A stretch of 34,533 nt of DNA from an uncultured Coriobacteriia bacterium (GTDB lineage Bacteria; Actinomycetota; Coriobacteriia; Coriobacteriales; QAMH01): contig CATLBX010000006.1 of NCBI GenBank assembly GCA_949879855.1, positions 1-34,533 on the forward strand, written 5' to 3'. Under the pieces are notes generated by a model. That model was not told where the DNA came from. It saw only the letters and a program-made list of their open reading frames with translations, and did no database searches. The first letter of the stretch is position 1; every line of letters begins with the position of its first letter. A program made the position numbers and the translations under genes. This document shows, piece by piece, positions 1-7,943 of the stretch.

Positions 1-939
<939 letters not shown>

Positions 940-950
940 TTACGCTCCGT

Positions 951-979
951 ATTATGAAATCTAAGTGCCTTATTGTCAA
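951..979 (-). promoter_or_regulatory. Sigma-70-type promoter of dnaK
   Basis: On the minus strand a perfect -35 TTGACA (974-979) is followed after exactly 17 bp by a -10 CATAAT (951-956), about 50 bp before the dnaK ATG. An 8-bp inverted repeat, ATCTAAGT at 959-966 (inside the spacer) and ACTTAGAT at 1021-1028, could be a regulatory site. Neither a CIRCE element nor a full HspR HAIR box was recognised. Confidence 0.75.
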
Positions 980-1144
980 GTTTTATAAGCTGTTTCTGGT
1001 ACCTGTTACCAATATGTCATACTTAGATATTCTGAGTTAAGAAGATGGGCGCCCAGCGCGAAATAAGGCGAAAAAGCCTATTGCCATATGGGGGTGTTAC
1101 CGTTATTTTGCATACGTGATATTACCGAGACGAAAGGCCTGCAC

Positions 1145-1330
1145 ATGCCCCAGCCAACGATAGACATCGACGAATGCTCCGGATGCGGTATCTGCGTTGA
1201 CACCTGCCCCAATGGCGTGCTCGACATTGTCGGAAGCGTTGCCTCGGTCGTGAACGAGGACAGCTGCAACGGATGCGGCGAGTGCATGGAAGAGTGCCCG
1301 CTCGGCGCCATCGAGGTTGACGAGGACTAG
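1145..1330 (+). CDS. 2[4Fe-4S] ferredoxin
   Basis: A 61-residue bacterial-type ferredoxin, a soluble low-potential electron carrier. Two CxxCxxCxxxCP motifs are intact: Cys 11, 14, 17, 21 and Cys 41, 44, 47, 51, each followed by Pro. They bind two cubane clusters in the usual pseudo-symmetric fold, and the length is typical for clostridial-type ferredoxins. The start at 1145 (MPQPTIDIDEC) is preferred over an upstream ATG at 1088 because GAAAGG at 1132-1137 is well placed and the extra residues look non-protein-like. The gene is transcribed alone, divergent from dnaK. Its TAG overlaps the stop codon of the convergent acetyltransferase gene by two bases. The partner enzyme cannot be told from context. 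Confidence 0.93.
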   Translation: MPQPTIDIDECSGCGICVDTCPNGVLDIVGSVASVVNEDSCNGCGECMEECPLGAIEVDED

Positions 1331-1848
1331 GAAACGTCCTCGAGCGTGTACTCCATCAGGTAGTCGTTCATCTCAAAACCGCCGCCAACGTCATTGTTGA
1401 CGCAGGCAATTCTCTTGAACCCCATATGATCGTAGCGGTCGAGGCTCGCGATGTTGTCGCGTGCGCACGTGAGCCTGATGCGTCCCAGGCCATGGTCCTG
1501 CGCGCGTTGCTTCACGAACTCGAACTCGGCCCGTCCAAAGCCCCTGCCGCGTGCCTCCTTGACGAGGTAGAGCTTGCTTAGGTAGAGGAAGCCGTCATCG
1601 GGCCTAAAACCGACGAAGCCTATGTGCTCGCCGGAGTTGGGATCGTCGACGAAGTAGTATTCGTAGCCCTCGTCCGCGATGGCGCTGGTAAGCGTCTCGA
1701 GTGACAGCGTGTGATTGACCAGGTAATCGACCTTCTGCGGCTCGTGCAGCGTTGAGAAGTATTCCCTGAAGATGCCCTCCGCGAATATCGCGAGCTCGGC
1801 AATGCGCTCCGGATCCTTGTCGACCCGGACGAAATCCAATTGAGACAC
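1327..1848 (-). CDS. GNAT-family N-acetyltransferase
   Basis: A 173-residue Gcn5-related acetyltransferase that transfers the acetyl group of acetyl-CoA to an unknown amine. The diagnostic acetyl-CoA pyrophosphate-binding motif A is visible as LYLVKEARGRGFG (R-G-R-G-F-G, residues about 93-105) after a beta-strand ending in YLSKLYL. A later beta-strand/helix with R-L-T-C-A-R-D-N and Y-D-H-M-G-F-K-R is typical of motif B (the 'YxxxGF' element). The reading starts at GTG 1848 with an AGGAGAGGG stretch upstream. It is monocistronic and convergent with the ferredoxin gene, the stop codons overlapping. Substrate is not predictable. Confidence 0.88.
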   Translation of the reverse strand: MSQLDFVRVDKDPERIAELAIFAEGIFREYFSTLHEPQKVDYLVNHTLSLETLTSAIADEGYEYYFVDDPNSGEHIGFVGFRPDDGFLYLSKLYLVKEARGRGFGRAEFEFVKQRAQDHGLGRIRLTCARDNIASLDRYDHMGFKRIACVNNDVGGGFEMNDYLMEYTLEDVS

Positions 1849-1967
1849 GGGTCCCGCCCTCTCCTATCAGGCACGCCCAGGCGCGCCCCATTCACGGGAA
1901 AACGATACCGTAAGAATGGGACGAGAATGGGCGATTCACAAAAACTCGAAGAAAAAGCAAGGGGAGC

Positions 1968-3089
1968 TTAGCGTTCTTTCTTATCGAGCAGGTATTCCCT
2001 GAATCCTGGCAACGCAAACGTGAAGACTCCAGGCTCCTGCTCCTCTATGACACCTGCTTCAAGAAGACGCTTCTTATAGGTGGAGATGTAGCTCGTCGTT
2101 TTCCCGAGCCTTTGCATGAGGTTATCACGCGTCGTGTACCCGTCATCATCGAGCATCGCGACGAGAAACGCCCTATCCCCTTTTGAAAGCTCGGCATAGG
2201 TTGAATCGAAGATGCGGCGCGACAGCTCTTCACGGGCAAGTCTGGCGCCTGTCGTCACGTCATCTTTCGTGATGGCACCCCCGCGCGCGATGTTCCACGC
2301 GCGATACCCCACGAGCTGGAACATGAAGGGGAAGCCACCAATCTCGCGCACGGCAACATCGAGTGCGTCCTGCTCGACGATGCGACCTCCCTCTTCGGCT
2401 GTCAGGCGAAACGCCTCCTCGACCTCATCGTCGAAAAGGCCCCCGAGGTCATACTGGGACGCACGACGAAGAAATGACGTCACCTTACCCGATAGCAACG
2501 CCGATACGTTGTGGGGAAGGCCCGCCATGAGCAAGGCGACTTTCCTGTCTTCCCGAATAAAGTGCTGGTATGTCGTCACGAGCTGAATCATCTCGTCCAG
2601 GCTTGGGTCCACTTCGTCGACGGTGATGAGCAAGCCCGTTCCCTCTTCGCCCAGCTCGTTGAGTATCGCGTTCATGCGAGATCGCCAATTGGGTGCTTCG
2701 CCGGACTCGTTCTCCCACGAAACGGCACCAATCCCCGCCACCTCGACGCCTGTCAGCTTCCGCTTCCCTTCTGGAGCAAGCAAATGCGCTGCCGCCTCTT
2801 TGCTGCGCTGCACGATGTCCTCGAGCATGCCTGGCGTTGCCGTAACATTCGCGGCAACCCAGCCCAAGCGTGAGGCCTCGTCGCTTAGGTACGAGAGCAT
2901 CGCCGTCTTTCCCGTGCCGCGAGCACCCACGAAGATGGTGCACAGGTTGGGATTGCCGCTCCCCTCATCGAACGCACGCGCCATCTCGCTGATGACGTCT
3001 TGCCTGCCTGCCATATACGCAGGCACTCGTCCAAATTCTGGCGTGAAGGGATTCTTAGTTATACGAGATGCAAGTTGTTTGTCGGGCAT
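1968..3089 (-). CDS. AAA-type ATP-binding protein with C-terminal winged helix (paralogue 1)
   Basis: A 373-residue P-loop ATPase of the AAA/STAND-like group resembling COG1672-type ATPases. The Walker A motif GARGTGKT is at residues 55-62, and the Walker B motif LLITVDE at 153-159 ends in an acidic catalytic residue. The C-terminal 75 residues look like a winged helix-turn-helix (TTRDNLMQRLGKTTSYIS then a recognition-helix-like stretch). A close paralogue lies at 17893-18984, sharing NPFTPxFG, GARGTGKT, GTGLLITVDE and the AGLP segment. The start at 3089 has GGGAG six bases upstream. The gene is single, behind a 19-bp tandem repeat that fills the -35 region of its promoter. Function is unknown: possible roles are an ATP-dependent regulator of its own promoter, or an ATPase tied to the neighbouring accessory genes. 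The ATPase assignment is firm; any role is inference. Confidence 0.85.
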   Translation of the reverse strand: MPDKQLASRITKNPFTPEFGRVPAYMAGRQDVISEMARAFDEGSGNPNLCTIFVGARGTGKTAMLSYLSDEASRLGWVAANVTATPGMLEDIVQRSKEAAAHLLAPEGKRKLTGVEVAGIGAVSWENESGEAPNWRSRMNAILNELGEEGTGLLITVDEVDPSLDEMIQLVTTYQHFIREDRKVALLMAGLPHNVSALLSGKVTSFLRRASQYDLGGLFDDEVEEAFRLTAEEGGRIVEQDALDVAVREIGGFPFMFQLVGYRAWNIARGGAITKDDVTTGARLAREELSRRIFDSTYAELSKGDRAFLVAMLDDDGYTTRDNLMQRLGKTTSYISTYKKRLLEAGVIEEQEPGVFTFALPGFREYLLDKKER

Positions 3090-3118
3090 GGTTACTCCCT
3101 ACCTAGCTTGTCGTCCTC

Positions 3119-3124
3119 ATTATA
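3119..3124 (-). promoter_or_regulatory. -10 element of ATPase paralogue 1
   Basis: A perfect TATAAT on the minus strand lies 30 bp before the ATG at 3089. No TTGACA-like -35 is present: the position 17 bp upstream falls inside the tandem repeat (AGGAGA on the minus strand). The promoter may therefore depend on a factor bound to the repeats. Confidence 0.6.
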
Positions 3125-3130
3125 GTTTTA

Positions 3131-3199
3131 ATTTCTTTGATTCTCCTTGATTTCTTTGATTCTCCTTGATTTCTTTGATTCTCCTTGATTTCTTTGATT
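3131..3199. repeat. 19-bp tandem repeat, 3.6 copies, upstream of ATPase paralogue 1
   Basis: The unit ATTTCTTTGATTCTCCTTG is repeated without change at 3131-3149, 3150-3168 and 3169-3187, with a 12-bp partial copy at 3188-3199. Each unit is itself two related halves (TTTCTTTGAT and TCTCCTTGAT), so similar blocks recur about every 10 bp. The array begins 7 bp upstream of the -10 box. It has no spacers, so it is not a CRISPR. Confidence 0.95.
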
Positions 3200-3233
3200 T
3201 ACAAGGTCAGGGGGTTATGACCGGAGAGGACAA

Positions 3234-3264
3234 CGAAAAAGCAGGCAGTTGAAACTACCTGCTT
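3234..3264 (-). terminator. Rho-independent terminator after the small membrane-protein gene
   Basis: On the minus strand the stem AAGCAGG/CCTGCTT (3239-3245 and 3258-3264) continues past one mismatch into AGT/ACT, closes on a short loop and is followed by TTTTTCG. It lies 120 bp after the stop at 3385 and separates those genes from the ATPase. Confidence 0.75.
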
Positions 3265-3271
3265 GGTTAGC

Positions 3272-3318
3272 GAGATTTCTCAATTTCGATGCTTTGAGTC
3301 TCAAGGTGAAATACTGAC
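3272..3318. repeat. Degenerate copy of the GAGATTTCTC REP-like element
   Basis: GAGATTTCTC at 3272-3281, a GCTT-containing middle and a GGTGAAATactGACGG end align with the intact copies at 6637 and 6719, but the inner palindrome has decayed. The match is by eye only. Confidence 0.4.
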
Positions 3319-3384
3319 GGAGATTATCTAGATGCCAAATAGTTGACCAAATGCCTCACGCTGTCTAACCATGCCTGCGCAATC

Positions 3385-3750
3385 TCAGTCCTTCGTATAT
3401 TCGGACTCATCCGCAGGACTCTTCGATGAGTGGCACCAGACAATAGTCGGCGTATCCTCGTCTGGCAGTTCATCATTATCTTCGTCGCCCAAAGCCATTG
3501 TTGCCGTTTCTTTGCACATCAGCTGAGCTTTTGCCTCTTCTGCCTCAGCAGCCTTCTTTGATTGATACCTATCCCAGAGATAATTGACGAGCCAAAGGAA
3601 CCCACAACTAGCCCCTGTTGCAACAGCACCACCTATTGCCCCAGTTTTTATTCCATCGACCCTAGCGGCATCCTCTATTTTTTTCACGTACGCTTCGGGA
3701 CCTCCGGCTTCTTTAGCATTATGAGAAAGTTCTGCGTAAGGCCAGTCCAT
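3385..3750 (-). CDS. Small membrane protein of unknown function
   Basis: A 121-residue protein without a recognised family. An N-terminal amphipathic part (MDWPYAELSHNAKEAGGPEAY) precedes one likely membrane helix rich in Gly/Ala and aromatics (about residues 35-60, GAIGGAVATGASCGFLWLV). An Arg/Lys stretch and an acidic cytoplasmic-looking tail follow. The start at 3750 is preferred because AAGGG lies six bases upstream. An upstream ATG at 3777 with AAGGA would add nine residues. A good terminator lies downstream. The lipoprotein gene is 84 bp upstream in the same direction, so the two may be co-transcribed. Base composition is AT-richer than the flanking core genes, suggesting acquisition. 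Confidence 0.6.
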   Translation of the reverse strand: MDWPYAELSHNAKEAGGPEAYVKKIEDAARVDGIKTGAIGGAVATGASCGFLWLVNYLWDRYQSKKAAEAEEAKAQLMCKETATMALGDEDNDELPDEDTPTIVWCHSSKSPADESEYTKD

Positions 3751-3861
3751 TGTTTTTCCCTTCATTACGCGAGGCATCGGTTTAAGTCCTTGCTCAAGCC
3801 ATTCCTAACTTGCAAACACTTGGGATTGCCTGCTTATAACCTGATAAATCGCAAGTGTTTG

Positions 3862-4833
3862 TTATCCAGTAAATCTGTTTGAGCAGGCCGTGCCACGCAT
3901 GCGAACAGTCGCATCTGGTTTTGCCATAGAATCTGGAAGCCATCCGGCAACCAATTTTGCTTTAGATTTAGGATCGATAGAGTCAGTAGAGTAGTTTCTT
4001 GTAACTGCAATCAAGTTATCGTCTGCATCATACATTCCAACAAGGAATATCACGTATTCCGCCTTTTTGTCATATGGGTTCTCTACAATTGCTTCAGGCG
4101 CGAATCTTCCTGATCCAGAACGCGTCACTTCGCCCACATCGAGAGCATCTTTATCGCCCACCACGGCTCTCGTGTAATCGACGTTTACTCTGATTTCCGC
4201 AACTTCATCCTCCCGAGTTACCGGAGTGACAAACCCAGAATACGTATCAAGCCCGTAGTTGATTTTCGATTCCGCAAGAAATTTTGGTGCATACACAACC
4301 GTGTCTGTGCCAGCAACTCTAATACCATTCCCATCGAAATACTGAAATTCAATTTCATTAATATTAATTGGGACATTTGATCTATTTTCAATACTGCAAT
4401 AGCCCAGGAGCTCAAAATTTTCTGCAAAGCTATTTTTGTAGACGTAGAACCCCTTCTGTATTTCTAGGGGGTTTAAAAAAAGCGTAAATGCAATCTTTGC
4501 TTCATTATTCGCTTTGTCCTTTACCGTAAGCTCAACATCGTAGTTTCCGAATTCACCGGTATTGACAGAACCCGTCTCAGAATCATAAATATATTCGTCA
4601 CAGCTAACAGCATACTCAAGCTCATTGAGCTGATATTCGGCTACGCCATCATCTGTTTCATCCGTTATCACAACGTTATCAGCTATGTAGTTATCTAGAT
4701 TGAAGTCCGTGCCACACATAACTTCAACATGCTTCTTATCAAGCCCCTCAACTGTTGGGGGCTTAGTATCACACCCCATTAGCACAAAACACGCTATAAC
4801 TGAGGCAAAACAAAGCACAAGCGTCTTTTTCAT
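3862..4833 (-). CDS. Predicted secreted lipoprotein
   Basis: A 323-residue exported protein. It has a classic lipoprotein signal peptide: MKK, a hydrophobic core, then a lipobox LMGC with the lipidated Cys at residue 21. The mature part begins with a segment resembling bacterial Ig-like repeats (TVKDKANNEAKIAFTL). It continues with beta-rich stretches such as SIENRSNVPININEIEFQYF and NVDYTRAVVG, like FxLYD-type extracellular beta-domains. It should be anchored on the outer face of the cytoplasmic membrane. The start at 4833 is chosen over an in-frame ATG at 4854 because GGAGG (4840-4844) is ideally spaced and the longer form would disturb the signal peptide. It is divergent from an XRE regulator, with an 18-bp palindrome between them. 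The ligand is unknown. Confidence 0.75.
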   Translation of the reverse strand: MKKTLVLCFASVIACFVLMGCDTKPPTVEGLDKKHVEVMCGTDFNLDNYIADNVVITDETDDGVAEYQLNELEYAVSCDEYIYDSETGSVNTGEFGNYDVELTVKDKANNEAKIAFTLFLNPLEIQKGFYVYKNSFAENFELLGYCSIENRSNVPININEIEFQYFDGNGIRVAGTDTVVYAPKFLAESKINYGLDTYSGFVTPVTREDEVAEIRVNVDYTRAVVGDKDALDVGEVTRSGSGRFAPEAIVENPYDKKAEYVIFLVGMYDADDNLIAVTRNYSTDSIDPKSKAKLVAGWLPDSMAKPDATVRMRGTACSNRFTG

Positions 4834-4877
4834 TTGCTGCCTCCATCTCGTCACCCGATAACATGCTTTATTCGCAC

Positions 4878-4895
4878 GGCTTCATATATGAAGCC
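4878..4895. promoter_or_regulatory. 18-bp perfect palindrome, likely operator
   Basis: GGCTTCATATATGAAGCC is a perfect dyad in the 94-bp gap between the divergent lipoprotein (4833) and XRE-repressor (4928) genes. This is the expected position and size for an operator bound by a dimeric HTH protein. The protein encoded next door is the obvious candidate, by inference. Confidence 0.6.
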
Positions 4896-4927
4896 ATTTA
4901 GGGCAGTCTAGCACATAGGCTTAGGCA

Positions 4928-5143
4928 ATGAATGCCACGGAAAAACGACTGGCCCTTGGGTCCGCTATTAAAGCCCGGCGAGAGGAGCAGGGGCTCTCGC
5001 AAGCGCGCCTCGCCCTCATGATTGGCAGCAGCAAATCCCACATCTGGCGTATCGAAACCGGCAGGGTGAGCGTGGGACTTGACGACCTTGGTCGCATTGC
5101 CGATGCGCTAGGCATCAGCGTGAAGTCACTCGTCGAATTCTAG
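4928..5143 (+). CDS. XRE-family HTH transcriptional regulator
   Basis: A 71-residue protein that is almost nothing but a Cro/C1-type helix-turn-helix. The sequence IKARREEQGLSQARLALMIG starts the domain, followed by S-KSHIWRIETGRVSVGLDDLGRIADALGIS, which contains the classical IxxIExGR and L..IA.ALgi features. It probably binds DNA as a dimer. The 18-bp palindrome just upstream is a likely target, giving autoregulation and control of the divergent lipoprotein. The ribosome-binding site is weak (TAGGC). The 3' end overlaps the convergent MerR-type gene by 18 bp. Confidence 0.85.
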   Translation: MNATEKRLALGSAIKARREEQGLSQARLALMIGSSKSHIWRIETGRVSVGLDDLGRIADALGISVKSLVEF

Positions 5144-6574
5144 TGAGTACGATACCGTTACCCTCTCTATCCCCGTGTATGCTTCGGCTTCGGCTTCGGC
5201 TTCCGCTTCCGCATCCATCTGCTGCACATATTCGCGCGTCATCTTCTCCACGAGACACTGCTCTTCCTCGCTCGCCCACCGGGCCTCGGGTGGATTGGCA
5301 AAAGCGCATGCGTAGTGATCCTCAATCCAAGAACAGAAGGAACGTGCATATTTTTCATCACTCGTTCTCTCATGCCAATCTTTTATTCCAGAACCCTGTT
5401 CTTCAAACAGTATCCATTCGAAACGTAAGTTGAGCGCTTCGGCCCATTCCCCAATGCGCCTTTCAATCTGTTCACGTCCGCTCTCGATAAGCCAGCGATT
5501 CAAACTTCCTCCGACGTGGGCCTCAACTAACTGCTTTGCCGTCTCTAGAGCTGGGCCATCTATGGCATAGAGTTCATCGAGGCATAGATAGCGACCGAGA
5601 TTCTCATCCAGAGCAACATCTTCCAGAAGGTCGAATACCTCATCGCTTATTTTGACGAATTCCTTTGCTTGCTCTTCAGAAAGTTCAACATCTGCGAGAT
5701 GGGAATGACATCCAGATTCGGCAATGAGGGCACGGAGCACCTTCGCCGCTTTCTGCACACATTCCAATGAAAGGTCATCGTCGGCGAACCAGTAGAAGTC
5801 CGCGAGAATGTCCTCGAGGCACCTGAGCGTACCTGACGCCCAGGCAAGGAGAAACGCTGTTGCCATTTTCTCGCTTAGCTCGATGTTAAAGGGCTTGCTG
5901 GCGTTCTCCTCGTCGAGGGCAAGGTCCTGGAACACCTCGGAGAATACGAGCATCTGGCCCACCGTGGGCCATCCAAATGGTTTGCTCCACGCATCGCAAA
6001 AACGAGCAATCTGGAGCTTTATCGTTTTCCAGTCCGCATCCTGCGGCAACTGCGCGAAACCGAGAAACGCCCCTTCCAACTCGCGGCTGAGCTGTTCAAC
6101 ATCCTGTTCGGTATGACTGCGTGCCCACCGAAGCACCTGCATGAGGCTCTCGTTTTTCTCATAGGCAGACACCAGCGCGTCCACATTCGTGATGCCATCG
6201 AATTCGTCCATGAGCGCGGCGGGCTCGATTACCTCGAGCGCTTTCGACAGCTCTATCTGCCTCTGTATGAGAGCATAGTCCTCCTTGAGCTCGTTCGTGC
6301 GCGCCGCGACAAGCACGGATCGCTCCGATTCGGGAGCAGCTAGGATTTCCTTGATCTGGTCTATGCCAAATCCGAGCCTGCGATACAACAGGATCTCATG
6401 TATGAGCTGAACGTCGTCGTCAGAGTACAGCTTACGGTTGTTCGCGACGTCATGCCCCGTCCGCTTCGCAACGAGGAGTCCCTCCCTGTCCCAGTTTTTG
6501 AGCTTCGCGGGCGTGGCGCCGGTAAGCTTGCACACCTGCGACACCGTAAGCAGCTTGTCGTTTTCTTCGGCCAT
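5126..6574 (-). CDS. MerR-type HTH protein with large helical C-terminal domain
   Basis: A 482-residue protein. Residues 8-75 form a MerR-like winged helix-turn-helix: LLTVSQVCKLTGATPAKLKNWDREGLL, then RKLYSDDDVQLIHEILLYRRLGFGIDQIKEIL, matching the consensus of MerR activators. The rest (about 390 residues) is predicted helical, acidic and rich in Trp and Glu, and matches no domain I recognise. It may sense a ligand or pair with another protein. A short Glu-Ala repeat sits near the C-terminus, encoded by a hexanucleotide repeat. The start at 6574 is supported by GGAGGTGA just upstream. The gene is monocistronic and overlaps the convergent XRE gene by 18 bp. Its length is about three times that of ordinary MerR proteins. 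Confidence 0.78.
   Translation of the reverse strand: MAEENDKLLTVSQVCKLTGATPAKLKNWDREGLLVAKRTGHDVANNRKLYSDDDVQLIHEILLYRRLGFGIDQIKEILAAPESERSVLVAARTNELKEDYALIQRQIELSKALEVIEPAALMDEFDGITNVDALVSAYEKNESLMQVLRWARSHTEQDVEQLSRELEGAFLGFAQLPQDADWKTIKLQIARFCDAWSKPFGWPTVGQMLVFSEVFQDLALDEENASKPFNIELSEKMATAFLLAWASGTLRCLEDILADFYWFADDDLSLECVQKAAKVLRALIAESGCHSHLADVELSEEQAKEFVKISDEVFDLLEDVALDENLGRYLCLDELYAIDGPALETAKQLVEAHVGGSLNRWLIESGREQIERRIGEWAEALNLRFEWILFEEQGSGIKDWHERTSDEKYARSFCSWIEDHYACAFANPPEARWASEEEQCLVEKMTREYVQQMDAEAEAEAEAEAYTGIERVTVSYSLEFDE
5181..5216. repeat. Six-copy hexanucleotide repeat inside the MerR-type gene
   Basis: GCTTCG/GCTTCC-type hexamers run six times (three GCTTCG, two GCTTCC, one GCATCC), encoding alternating Glu-Ala near the C-terminus. 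A unit of six keeps the frame, so copy changes alter length only. Confidence 0.9.
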
Positions 6575-6636
6575 GTCTCACCTCCTCGCATGAGCACTCT
6601 AAACCCGGACACTATGTCCAGGTCAAGGAAAAGGAC

Positions 6637-6681
6637 GAGATTTCTCGACTCCGGCGCTTCGCGCCTTCGGTCGAAATGACA
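6637..6681. repeat. REP-like palindromic element, copy 1
   Basis: It begins GAGATTTCTCGACTC, has an inner GGCGCTTCGCGCC hairpin, and ends GGTCGAAATGACA. The ends are shared with the copy at 6719. Such dispersed palindromic elements are common in intergenic regions of many bacteria. Confidence 0.8.
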
Positions 6682-6708
6682 GAAGGGGAGGCATGTGCCT
6701 CCCCTTCT
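6681..6708 (-). terminator. Strong hairpin after rplT
   Basis: AGAAGGGGAGGCA and TGCCTCCCCTTCT are perfect 13-bp arms around TG. It lies about 65 bp past the rplT stop and resembles the hairpin after the gap gene (GAAGGGGAGC...GCTCCCCTTC). The U-tract is poor on the minus strand (TGTCATTT), so its efficiency is uncertain. Confidence 0.6.
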
Positions 6709-6718
6709 CTTTAATGGT

Positions 6719-6765
6719 GAGATTTCTCCACTTCGCGGCCTTCGGCCGCTCCGGTCGAAATGACA
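6719..6765. repeat. REP-like palindromic element, copy 2
   Basis: It has the same ends as copy 1 (GAGATTTCTC... and GGTCGAAATGACA) but a different inner hairpin, GCGGCCTTCGGCCGC. It sits immediately downstream of rplT in direct orientation to copy 1. Confidence 0.8.
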
Positions 6766-6772
6766 ATTGTTA

Positions 6773-7129
6773 CTACGCAGCGGCCTTCTGGGCAATCTTG
6801 CACAGCTCGGCAAAACCCTGCGGGTCGTTGACGGCCATATCGGCGAGCACCTTGCGGTCGAGCTCGATGCCGGCAACCTTGAGGCCATGCATGAAGACCG
6901 AATAGGACAGGCCGTTGATGCGGGCGGCCGCGTTGATACGGGTGATCCACAGACGGCGAATCTCGCGCTTCTTGTTGCGACGGTCGCGATAGGCGTACTG
7001 CAGCGAGTGCTGGACCTGCTCTTTGGCGGCGCGATACTGACGGGACTTAGCACCGTAATAACCCTTTGCGCGTTTGAATACGGTACGACGCTTCTTCTTG
7101 GCGTTAACTGCGCGCTTGACACGTGCCAT
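6773..7129 (-). CDS. rplT: 50S ribosomal protein L20
   Basis: A 118-residue L20 of standard length. It is an early-assembly protein that binds 23S rRNA and, in Bacillus and Escherichia, represses its own operon through the mRNA leader. The highly basic N-terminus [19 protein letters not shown], the [16 protein letters not shown] segment and the conserved [18 protein letters not shown] block are all present. It is the last gene of infC-rpmI-rplT, 48 bp after rpmI, and is followed by REP-like elements and a hairpin. Confidence 0.99.
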   Translation of the reverse strand: MARVKRAVNAKKKRRTVFKRAKGYYGAKSRQYRAAKEQVQHSLQYAYRDRRNKKREIRRLWITRINAAARINGLSYSVFMHGLKVAGIELDRKVLADMAVNDPQGFAELCKIAQKAAA

Positions 7130-7177
7130 TTATATCAACTCCTACTAACTACCGATACGGATACGGGCTTGCGCGCT

Positions 7178-7375
7178 CTACGCCTTGCCCAGATTCTTCT
7201 TGATGACCTTCACGTCGGCCTCGGCGACAACCGTCTCGTGACGGAAGTTGCGCTTACGCTTCTGGGACTTCTTGGTCATGATGTGGCTCTTGAAGGCCTT
7301 GCCACGCATGATCTTGCCCGACCCGGTGGTGCGGAAGCGCTTGGCGGTGCCCTTGTGGGTCTTCATCTTAGGCAT
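7178..7375 (-). CDS. rpmI: 50S ribosomal protein L35
   Basis: A 65-residue L35 with the family signature [20 protein letters not shown], then the basic KRKRNFR segment. Length and charge are standard for this large-subunit protein. It lies 5 bp downstream of infC and 48 bp upstream of rplT, the classic gene order, so translation is probably coupled to infC. Confidence 0.99.
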   Translation of the reverse strand: MPKMKTHKGTAKRFRTTGSGKIMRGKAFKSHIMTKKSQKRKRNFRHETVVAEADVKVIKKNLGKA

Positions 7376-7380
7376 GGTGC

Positions 7381-7935
7381 TTACTCCTTGTCTTCGCTTT
7401 CCTTGCTGGTGCTCTTGCGTGCGTCCTTGGGAAGCGGCGCCACCATCATGTGCATGTTGCGCCCTTCCATCTTTGGCTGCTGTTCTACGACGGCGAGGTC
7501 TTTGAGGTCGTCGGCGAGCCTCTCGAGAATGGTCAGGCCCTGCTCGGGGTGAGCCATCTCGCGACCGCGGAACATGATGGTGATCTTGACCTTGTTGCCC
7601 TTACCGAGAAAACGAAGCACGTGACCCTTCTTGGTCTCGTAATCGCCCGTATCGATCTTGGGGCGGAACTTCATCTCCTTGACCTCGATCTTGGTCTGGT
7701 TCTTGCGCGCCTTCTTGGCCTTGACCGCCTGCTCGTACTTGTACTTGCCGTAATCCATGACGCGGCAGACGGGCGGCTCGGCGTTGGGAGCGACCTCAAC
7801 CAGATCGAGACCCTGGTCCTCGGCAAAGCGCTGTGCCGCATCGTTGGCCATCTCGTACTTGGTGCCATCGACACCGATGACGAGAAGCTGCGGCGCATGA
7901 ATCTCACCGTTGATCCGTGTGTCTTGAGCTGCTAT
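7381..7935 (-). CDS. infC: Translation initiation factor IF-3 (probable AUA start)
   Basis: IF-3 binds the 30S subunit, keeps it free of 50S and discriminates against non-canonical start codons. The N-domain begins with RINGEI, the linker is Lys-rich ([17 protein letters not shown]), and the C-domain contains [18 protein letters not shown] and [16 protein letters not shown] frame is open from a GTG at 7944 (187 residues), but that GTG is part of the Shine-Dalgarno AGGAGG (7944-7949) and cannot be used with it. Eight bases further on lies ATA (7935), giving a 184-residue protein starting just before [11 protein letters not shown]. Rare starts (AUU, AUA, AUC) are a known feature of infC and underlie IF-3 autoregulation. 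The gene is certain; the start codon is inferred. Confidence 0.95.
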   Translation of the reverse strand: MAAQDTRINGEIHAPQLLVIGVDGTKYEMANDAAQRFAEDQGLDLVEVAPNAEPPVCRVMDYGKYKYEQAVKAKKARKNQTKIEVKEMKFRPKIDTGDYETKKGHVLRFLGKGNKVKITIMFRGREMAHPEQGLTILERLADDLKDLAVVEQQPKMEGRNMHMMVAPLPKDARKSTSKESEDKE

Positions 7936-7943
7936 GACAAACA

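Noticed and set aside
3131-3199. CRISPR array
   Set aside because: Units are contiguous 19-bp tandem copies with no spacers, and no cas genes are present.
6361-7122. A 253-codon leftward frame running across the rplT and MerR regions
   Set aside because: It passes through two REP-like elements and conflicts with rplT and the MerR-type gene, both certain.
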